In this document: one piece after another, positions 58,515-64,000 of the stretch
Layout of the letters: each line of letters starts with the position of its first letter
How positions within the stretch are numbered: position 1 is the first letter of the stretch
The notes under the pieces: model-generated
Seen by the model: only the letters and a program-made list of their open reading frames with translations
Told to the model about the DNA's origin: nothing
Database searches by the model: none
Origin: Streptomyces sp. 3214.6
GTDB taxonomy: Bacteria; Actinomycetota; Actinomycetes; Streptomycetales; Streptomycetaceae
Length of the DNA stretch: 64,000 nucleotides
Direction: 5' to 3'
Assembly: GCF_900129855.1 (NCBI RefSeq)
Contig: NZ_LT670819.1
Location: 8,308,001-8,372,000, forward strand
Position numbers and translations under genes: made by a program

Positions 58515-59672
58515 TCAGCGCCGCGCCGTCACCGTCCCCTCCACCGCGAACAACTGCTCCTCCACATGGTCGAGGGCGAGCCGCAGCGCCCCCGTCGCCA
58601 CCGCCGCCTCGCCGAGCAACGACAGGGTCACCTTCGGCGGTCGCAGACAGTACCGCGCCAACTCCTGGCGCAGCGGCTCCAGTACACCGTCCAGACCGGC
58701 CGCCCAGCCGCCGACCACGACCAGCTCCGGGTCGAGCGCCAGGACCAGCGCGGCCACGTCGTGCACCAGCCGCTGGATGAAGCGGTCCACCGCCGCCCGC
58801 GCCTGCCGGTCGCCCCGGCGTGCCTGCGCGAACACCTTCGCGACCGCCTGCTCGTCCAGCGGATGCAGCGGCTCGTCCGTCGTCGACAACAGCGTCTCCG
58901 GGGTCGCCTCCCGCCCGAGCAGGTGCAGCGCGCCGATCTCCCCGGCCGCCCCGCCGTACCCCCGGTGCAGCCGACCCCCGATCAGCGCGCCGGCACCCGG
59001 ACTCAGCCCGGCCAACACGAAGACGACGTCGTCGGACTCGGTGGCCGACCCCTTCCAGTGCTCGGCCACGGCCGCCGCGTTGGCGTCGTTCTCCACCAGC
59101 ACCGGACACTTGAAGGAACGACTCAGCCGCTCGCCCAGCCGCAGTCCGGTCCACTCGGGCAACGCCGTGCCCAGCCGCACGGTCCCGTCCGCCTCGACGA
59201 TCCCGGGCGTGCCGACCCCCACCGCCCGCAGGGAGGCGCGCGGCACGCCGGCCCGGCGCAGCAGTTCGGCGACCGCCGTCCGCAGCCGCTCCAGCCGCTC
59301 GTCCGCCGGAGCGCCCTCGTCGACGTCCTTGGCCTGCGCGCCCAGCACCCGGCCGTCCAGGTCGGCCAGCAGCGCGGCCACCCGATGCGAGCCGATCTCC
59401 AGACCCAGCAGATGCCCGGCCTCCGCCCGGAACCGGAACCGCCGCGCGGGCCGCCCCTGCCGTCGTGCGGCACCCTCCTCCGCCGCCTGCTCGACGACGA
59501 GCCCCGCCTGGATGAGGTCCTCGACGACCCCCTCGACGGTCGGCCGGGACAACCCGGTCACGCGGGTGATCTCCGTGAGCGTGGCGCAGTCCGTGGCACG
59601 CAGCGCATGCAGCACCACCGCGGAATTGATCCTTCGCAACAGCGAGGGATCCCCGCCGGTCAGCTGCCCCAA
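58515..59672 (-). CDS. ROK-family regulator
   Basis: A 385-residue protein. The N-terminal winged helix (LRRINSAVVLHALRATDCAT, VTGLSRPTVEGVVEDLIQAG) precedes a ROK domain with the ATP-binding LGLEIGSHRVAALLADLDGR and ENDANAAAVAEH. YGGAAGEIGALHL is the expected active-site region, but the Cys cluster that binds zinc in ROK kinases and NagC-type proteins is missing, so it is likely a regulator only. A TTG at 59672 with GGGAGGA nearby fits the family start (GQLTGGDPSLLRRINSAV). The upstream start at 59762 would add a non-conserved extension. Confidence 0.9.
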   Translation of the reverse strand: MGQLTGGDPSLLRRINSAVVLHALRATDCATLTEITRVTGLSRPTVEGVVEDLIQAGLVVEQAAEEGAARRQGRPARRFRFRAEAGHLLGLEIGSHRVAALLADLDGRVLGAQAKDVDEGAPADERLERLRTAVAELLRRAGVPRASLRAVGVGTPGIVEADGTVRLGTALPEWTGLRLGERLSRSFKCPVLVENDANAAAVAEHWKGSATESDDVVFVLAGLSPGAGALIGGRLHRGYGGAAGEIGALHLLGREATPETLLSTTDEPLHPLDEQAVAKVFAQARRGDRQARAAVDRFIQRLVHDVAALVLALDPELVVVGGWAAGLDGVLEPLRQELARYCLRPPKVTLSLLGEAAVATGALRLALDHVEEQLFAVEGTVTARR

Positions 59673-59793
59673 CGTCCGTCCTCCCAGCTCGTGCGCGTGT
59701 GGGCGGATCGTACTCGGCAGGAGGCATCCCGGCGAGTGACGAACAGGTACCGATGACGTCACGCACCCCTCACGTCGACGTCATGCACCCCTT

Positions 59794-60474
59794 TCACCCC
59801 GGTGCGACGAACCCCGACTCGTACGCCGTGATCACCGCCTGCGTCCGATCCCGCGCCCCGAGCTTCGCCAGTACCGCGCTGACATGTGACTTGACCGTCT
59901 CCGCCCCCACAAGGAGCCGCGCGGCGATCTCCGCGTTCGACATGCCGCGCGCCATCAGCCGCAGTACCTCGGCCTCCCGCTCGGTCAGCCGGGCCCGCTC
60001 CAGCGTGTCCCGGGCCGCGCGGTTGCCTCCGCCTTCGCCGTACTCGGCGGCCAGCCGCCGCACCGACGCCGGGAACAGCAGTGACTCGCCCTCGGCGACC
60101 AGGCGCACCGCGTGCACGATCTCGGCGGGCCGGGCGCGCTTCAGCAGAAACCCGTCCGCGCCCGCGCGTAGCGCCTCGTACACGTACTCGTCGTTCTCGA
60201 ACGTCGTCACGACCAGGATCTTCGGCGGCTCGGCTACCGTCCGCAGCACCGCACGCGTGGCCTCGATCCCGTCCATCAGCGGCATGCGTACGTCCATGGC
60301 GACCACGTCCGGCCGCAGCTGCCGCACCAGCGGGATCACCGCCGCCCCGTCCGCCGCCTCGCCGACGACCTCGATGTCGGACTGCGCCTCCAGCACGGCC
60401 CGCAACCCGGCGCGGACCAGGGGTTCGTCGTCGACAAGGAGCACGGTCACCGGCATCCGGTCAGCGTAGATCAC
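59794..60474 (-). CDS. NarL/LuxR-type response regulator
   Basis: A 226-residue response regulator. The receiver has VLLVDDEPLVRAGLRAVLEA, the phosphoacceptor Asp61 in VVAMDVRMPLMDG and the Lys of GFLLKRARPAE. The C-terminal LuxR helix-turn-helix is LTEREAEVLRLMARGMSNAE then IAARLLVGAETVKSHVSAVL. The GTG at 60474 overlaps the kinase stop (GTGA); ATG at 60456 is the alternative. Its likely target is the ABC exporter operon starting at 61736. Confidence 0.93.
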   Translation of the reverse strand: MIYADRMPVTVLLVDDEPLVRAGLRAVLEAQSDIEVVGEAADGAAVIPLVRQLRPDVVAMDVRMPLMDGIEATRAVLRTVAEPPKILVVTTFENDEYVYEALRAGADGFLLKRARPAEIVHAVRLVAEGESLLFPASVRRLAAEYGEGGGNRAARDTLERARLTEREAEVLRLMARGMSNAEIAARLLVGAETVKSHVSAVLAKLGARDRTQAVITAYESGFVAPG

Positions 60475-61649
60475 TTCATGGGCAGTTCTGCGTGTACCTG
60501 CCAGTCGCCCGCGTCCGGACCGGTCGAGGCCCGTCCCCCGAGCAGGGCCGCGCGCTCGCGTATCCCGCGCAGTCCGCTGCCCCGCCCGGGGCCGGGTATG
60601 GCGGCCGTCAGCGGGTTGCGCACCTCCAGACGCAGCAGACCGTCCGAAACGCTCACGCGGACCCGCACGGGAACGGCTCCCGCGTGCCGCAGCACATTGG
60701 TCAGCGCCTCCTGGAGGATGCGATAGCCCTCACGGGACACCGGTCCCGGTACGGCCTCCAGCGGGCCGGTCACCTCGGCGTCGACCGTCGCGCCGGACAC
60801 CCGCGCGGACTCCAGCAGCCGGTCCGCGTCGGCGAGCGTCGGCCGGCTGTTCAGCGGCCGCTCGGCCTCGCGCAGCACGCCGAGCACCCGCTCCAGGTCG
60901 TCCAGGGCGGCCCGGCCGGTCTCCTCGATCGCGTCGAGCGCCCGGCCGGTGAACTCCTGGTCGCCCGCGGCCCGCGCCGCGCCCGCCTGCACGACCGCCA
61001 CCGTGAGCGCGTGCCCGATGGAGTCGTGCAGCTCCCGGGCGATCCGGTTGCGCTCCAGCAACTGCTCGGTGCGCTCCTCCAGGGCGGCGAGCCGCTCGGC
61101 CGCCGACGGGCCGAGCAGCCCGCGCGCGAGCGCGGTGATCAGCTCGCCCAGGCCGACGACGACGCCGTACAGAGCGAGCAGGGGGACAGGGACGAGCAGC
61201 GCGAGCCACCAGCCGGGCGCAACGTCACCGGGCAGAGGCAGGTCGTCCGACATCTGCCCGCCCGCGCCGACGGCCAGGTCGTAGACCAGGGCGGGCAGCC
61301 ACACGCACGCGAACAGCGCCACCGCGCCGAGGGCCATCCGCGCCTCCAGCCACAGCACCGTCCGCAGCCGGTCCCGCCAGGTCGCCGAGGGCGCCACGGA
61401 GAAGTCGGGGCCCGGGTCACCGGGCAGGAGCAACAGCCGGGCCTGCACCCCCTCGCCGGTGCGCACGGCAGGGACCAGGCCGAGCGGAACGAGTACCAGC
61501 GCGGGAACCCACGGCCGCGACGGATCGATGTACATCCAGACGCTCACGACCAGCATCGGCACCCACAGATGCAGCAGTCGTGCGTACGTGATCCCCCGCA
61601 GCAGCGGGCGCAGGAAGCGGCCCATGCCGACCATCGTGGCAGCCCCCAC
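60471..61649 (-). CDS. HisKA_3-type sensor histidine kinase
   Basis: A 392-residue membrane kinase. Four membrane helices lie in the first 180 residues (LHLWVPMLVVSVWMYI, WVPALVLVPLGLVPAV, ALGAVALFACVWLPALVYDL, WLALLVPVPLLALYGVVVGL). A short coiled coil leads to the H-box RNRIARELHDSIGHALT. The ATPase domain has LQEALTNVLRHAGAVP (N box) and GRGSGLRGIRERAALLGG (G box). The GTG at 61649 has GGAGGG nine bases upstream; ATG at 61634 and 61625 are alternatives. It is divergent from an ABC transporter, a common pairing in which the kinase senses an antibiotic or envelope stress. Confidence 0.92.
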   Translation of the reverse strand: MGAATMVGMGRFLRPLLRGITYARLLHLWVPMLVVSVWMYIDPSRPWVPALVLVPLGLVPAVRTGEGVQARLLLLPGDPGPDFSVAPSATWRDRLRTVLWLEARMALGAVALFACVWLPALVYDLAVGAGGQMSDDLPLPGDVAPGWWLALLVPVPLLALYGVVVGLGELITALARGLLGPSAAERLAALEERTEQLLERNRIARELHDSIGHALTVAVVQAGAARAAGDQEFTGRALDAIEETGRAALDDLERVLGVLREAERPLNSRPTLADADRLLESARVSGATVDAEVTGPLEAVPGPVSREGYRILQEALTNVLRHAGAVPVRVRVSVSDGLLRLEVRNPLTAAIPGPGRGSGLRGIRERAALLGGRASTGPDAGDWQVHAELPMK

Positions 61650-61735
61650 TGACAACGGCCCTCCCCCGAGCGGGGGAGAGGCCCGCCCCGGACGGGGGAG
61701 GCGCCCAACCCGGGCCGACGGCGAGAGTCGTGGCC

Positions 61736-62659
61736 ATGACCAGCATCGACGTCCACGACCTCACCAAGGAGTACGGCCCCCGGCGGGCCGTGGACCACCT
61801 CACCTTCAGCGTGCGGGCCGGCCGTGTCACCGGCTTCCTCGGGCCGAACGGCGCGGGCAAGTCCACCACCTTCCGCCTCGTCCTCGGCCTCGACCGGCCC
61901 ACCTCGGGCACCGCCACCGTCGGCGGACGGGCCTACACCACCCTGCGTCAACCCCTGCGGCATGTCGGCGCCCTGCTCGACGCGCACGCCCCGCACGGCG
62001 CCAGGACCGGACGCGACCATCTGCTCGCCCTGGCCGCGAGCAACCGCGTTCCCGTGCGCCGGGTCGACGAGGTGCTGGAGGAGACCGGGCTCGACCCGGC
62101 CGCGCGACGCCGGGTGAAGACCTACTCCCTGGGCATGCGCCAACGCCTCGGCATCGCCGCCGCCCTGCTCGGCGACCCCCAAGTGGTGCTCCTCGACGAG
62201 CCGTCCAACGGACTCGACCCCGAAGGCATCGTCTGGATCCGCGGGATGCTGAGGCGGCTGGCCGCGGAAGGACGCACCGTGTTCGTCTCCAGCCACCTCA
62301 TGAACGAGACCGCGTCCTTCGCCGACCACCTCGTCGTCCTCGGCAGGGGCCGGCTCCTGGCCGACACCCCCATGCGGGACTTCATCGACGCGCGCGTGCA
62401 GCCCCGCGTACGCATCCGTACGACGGACCCGACCGCGCTGAAGAGCGCCCTCGCCCGGCACGGCCACGACGCCGTGGAACACCCCGACGGGCACTGGAGC
62501 GTGCGGCACGCGCGCGTGGACGACATCGGGCGCGTCGTGTCCGACGCCGGGGTTCCCCTGCTCGAACTGGCCACCGAGGAAGGCACGCTGGAGCAGGCCT
62601 ACCTCGACCTGACCGCCGCCGACACCGAGTTCGCGGCGCCTGCCCAGGAGGCGGCATGA
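61736..62659 (+). CDS. ABC exporter ATP-binding protein
   Basis: A 307-residue ATPase of the drug/bacteriocin exporter type. Walker A is GPNGAGKST (residues 36-44), the signature YSLGMRQRLGIAAALLG, Walker B VVLLDEPSNGLDPEG and the His loop VFVSSHLMNE. The C-terminal part is a soluble extension. The start is taken at 61736; a GTG at 61730 is possible. The stop overlaps the permease start (ATGA). It is divergent from the kinase gene. Confidence 0.94.
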   Translation: MTSIDVHDLTKEYGPRRAVDHLTFSVRAGRVTGFLGPNGAGKSTTFRLVLGLDRPTSGTATVGGRAYTTLRQPLRHVGALLDAHAPHGARTGRDHLLALAASNRVPVRRVDEVLEETGLDPAARRRVKTYSLGMRQRLGIAAALLGDPQVVLLDEPSNGLDPEGIVWIRGMLRRLAAEGRTVFVSSHLMNETASFADHLVVLGRGRLLADTPMRDFIDARVQPRVRIRTTDPTALKSALARHGHDAVEHPDGHWSVRHARVDDIGRVVSDAGVPLLELATEEGTLEQAYLDLTAADTEFAAPAQEAA

Positions 62660-63387
62660 CCAAGGAATTCACTCCCGCGCTGCACGCCGAGTGGATCAAG
62701 ATCCGTACGCTGCGGTCGCAGGTCGGCGCCCTGAGCTCGGTGCCGCTCGCGACGGTCGCCTTCTCCGCGGCGGCCGGCGCCGCCGGCGCCGACGACACCG
62801 ACCTGGACGTGCTCTTCTCCGTCTTCTCCGGGGTGAGCTTCGGGCAGATCGCGGCGGTGACCTTCGGCGTGACGGCCGTCTCCGCCGAGTTCCGGGGCGG
62901 CGCCCTGCGCGTGTCGCTGGCGGCAGTACCTCGGCGGGGCCGTTGGCTCGCCGCGAAGCTGACGGCGATCGCCCTCCCGATGCTGGCCGCCGGCCTGGTC
63001 ACGGGACTGGCGACGGCGGCGGTGGGCACGTCGGTGCTGGGGGAGAGGGCCGAGACCCTGACGACGGCACAGGCCCTGCAAGGCGTGGTCGGCTGCGCGC
63101 TCTACCTGACCCTCATGGCGCTCCTGGCGGCCGGCCTGACGACGGTGGTGCGCAGCGGCACGGCGGCGCTCGGCCTGCTCATCCCGTTCCTGCTGATCGT
63201 GTCCTTCGTGGTGGGCGACCTGTCCGGCGGCGCGGCGGACCTCCTCCCCGACCGGGCCGGTCAACTGGCCCTGCACAGCGCGCGGGAGAGCACGCTCGGC
63301 CCCTGGACCGGCCTCGCGGTGTCCGCCCTGTGGACGGCGATCGCGGTGACCGCCGGCGCCTGGCGGCTGCGACGCAGGGACGCCTGA
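62656..63387 (+). CDS. ABC exporter permease
   Basis: A 243-residue ABC-2-like permease with six helices. HAEWIKIRTLRSQVGALSSV is the amphipathic start, and later helices include MLAAGLVTGLATAAVGTSVL and AALGLLIPFLLIVSFVVGDL. The basic end WRLRRRDA lies in the cytoplasm. It forms a homodimer or pairs with the ATPase encoded just upstream and overlaps its stop. Substrate unknown; antibiotic or peptide export is a common role. Confidence 0.88.
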   Translation: MTKEFTPALHAEWIKIRTLRSQVGALSSVPLATVAFSAAAGAAGADDTDLDVLFSVFSGVSFGQIAAVTFGVTAVSAEFRGGALRVSLAAVPRRGRWLAAKLTAIALPMLAAGLVTGLATAAVGTSVLGERAETLTTAQALQGVVGCALYLTLMALLAAGLTTVVRSGTAALGLLIPFLLIVSFVVGDLSGGAADLLPDRAGQLALHSARESTLGPWTGLAVSALWTAIAVTAGAWRLRRRDA

Positions 63388-63399
63388 GCACACGTGCTC

Positions 63400-63425
63400 C
63401 ACTGACGGGCCGCCAATTGTCAGTG
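63400..63425. terminator. Inverted repeat after the ABC permease
   Basis: CACTGAC (63400-63406) pairs with GTCAGTG (63419-63425) and the flanking C and G extend it by one pair. It may be a terminator for the exporter operon or an operator for the next gene, whose ATG is 22 bases on. Confidence 0.4.
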
Positions 63426-63446
63426 GCGGCGGGTTTACTGGATCGC

Positions 63447-63821
63447 ATGGACATCGAGCAGTACCTCGCCGCCCCCGGCGACCGCCCGGCCGCCTTAGCG
63501 ACCAGCCACGGTCTCGTGGCGGCGGACGCCGCCGTGCGCGTCGAGGCGGTCGAGCGGTTCCACGAGGACAAGGAGGATCTGGCCGGGGAACTGACGCGGC
63601 GATGGGGCGAGCCGCGGCACATCGGCCTGCAGACGATACGGCTGCGGACCGAGCGGGAGGACATACCCGAGCCCTGGTCCGAGCTGAGCCTCAGGGCAGG
63701 CCACGCATACCTGTGGCAGGTGACGGAACAGGGCCGCTGGGTGGCCCTGGGCGTGGCCGACCTCGACCCGGACGACGAGATAGAACTCCTCCTGGTCGTC
63801 ACGGAGACCGCCCCGCCATAA
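63447..63821 (+). CDS. Small hypothetical protein
   Basis: A 124-residue soluble acidic protein I do not recognise. It begins MDIEQYLAAPGDRPAALATS and later has RWGEPRHIGLQTIRLRTERE and LWQVTEQGRWVALGVADLDP, a compact mixed alpha/beta fold by composition. The coding bias is typical of the genome and the start fits a leaderless mRNA (TTTACT 63434-63439). It lies between an exporter operon and a DNA glycosylase gene of opposite strand, which gives no clue to role. Confidence 0.75.
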   Translation: MDIEQYLAAPGDRPAALATSHGLVAADAAVRVEAVERFHEDKEDLAGELTRRWGEPRHIGLQTIRLRTEREDIPEPWSELSLRAGHAYLWQVTEQGRWVALGVADLDPDDEIELLLVVTETAPP

Positions 63822-63895
63822 AGCTGCCTTCGGGCGAGTGCTCCGACTGCCGCGGAACCGGCAAGCTCCGCCGACAGGCGCGCCGTTCGCCGACG

Positions 63896-64000
63896 TCAGC
63901 CCTGCGCCGCCACCCGCAGGCGGGCGAACTCCTCCGCCATCGTCGCCGCCGTCCAATGCGCGTTCAGCCCGCTCGGATTGGGCAGCACCCACACGCGTGT
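63896..64000 (-). CDS. Mug-type mismatch-specific DNA glycosylase, C-terminal fragment at window edge
   Basis: Reading leftwards from the edge gives TRVWVLPNPSGLNAHWTAAT then MAEEFARLRVAAQG and a TGA at 63898. The LPNPSGLNAHW motif is the conserved substrate-binding signature of the TDG/Mug uracil-DNA glycosylase family, which removes uracil or thymine from G mismatches. Only the last 34 residues are in the window, so the catalytic start is not seen. Confidence 0.85.
   Translation of the reverse strand, partial: TRVWVLPNPSGLNAHWTAATMAEEFARLRVAAQG

Noticed and set aside
58384..58515. A riboswitch or small RNA in the convergent gap
   Set aside because: The only structure is a simple perfect hairpin best explained as a terminator.

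Overview
The window is 64 kb of very GC-rich actinobacterial chromosome, almost certainly from a Streptomyces. The evidence is codon positions strongly biased to G or C, many GTG starts, GTGA and ATGA stop-start overlaps, several genes that look leaderless, a second EF-Tu gene of the tuf3 type, MocR, ROK, HxlR and DasR-like regulators, and secreted enzymes with ricin-type lectin tails. I saw no rRNA, tRNA, CRISPR array, integrase or intact insertion sequence. Most of the window reads as ordinary chromosome with a few accessory carbohydrate loci.

Layout. The left edge carries the first codons of uppP on the minus strand. Divergent from it is a three-gene operon (Gfo/Idh/MocA oxidoreductase, PmoA-like protein, cupin) behind a promoter with a LacI-type palindrome. 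At 3.2-10 kb are a gene remnant, an HxlR regulator divergent from a thiolase gene, a TVP38-type membrane protein, a frameshifted gene, tuf3, a spermidine-synthase-like gene and a membrane-anchored Pro/Gln-rich protein. At 10-19.8 kb are a hotdog thioesterase, galU, a membrane chimera with a zinc-finger motif and a lectin domain, a DedA protein, two left-handed beta-helix proteins, an EamA exporter divergent from an XRE-cupin regulator, a YbaK-type deacylase and a His-rich CDF metal exporter. At 20-27.6 kb are an APC permease-PobA operon, a CoA-binding protein, a degenerate CysRS-like protein coupled to a SixA phosphatase, a large APC transporter and YigZ.

The accessory centre (27.6-40.8 kb) is a plant-polysaccharide region. 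It has a secreted SGNH esterase with a lectin tail, an 897-residue secreted beta-helix enzyme with CBM32 and CBM13 domains, a decayed GH54/CBM42 arabinofuranosidase, and a minus-strand operon of solute-binding protein, two ABC permeases, a presumed glycosidase, a RhaM-type mutarotase and a sugar-lactonase-like amidohydrolase. A FadR-type GntR regulator is divergent from this operon. The palindrome ATGAGTAnnACTCAT occurs upstream of both the secreted beta-helix enzyme and the regulator/transport operon. This suggests one regulon for degrading a rhamnose- or fucose-bearing polymer, importing the fragments and opening the lactone. No ABC ATPase is present, so a shared ATPase such as MsiK is presumed.

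The right part (40.9-64 kb) holds sbcD-sbcC, two Lrp regulators each divergent from a sulfur-related gene (a rhodanese and a cystathionine/methionine gamma-lyase-like enzyme), a DUF885 peptidase-like protein, an ACT-GNAT membrane protein, PhoD, a MocR-EamA divergent pair (the transporter is frameshifted), a hydrolase, an F420-NADP-type oxidoreductase, a DasR-like GntR regulator with a dre-like operator on its own promoter, a ROK regulator, and a two-component system divergent from an ABC exporter. The C-terminus of a Mug-type DNA glycosylase lies at the right edge.
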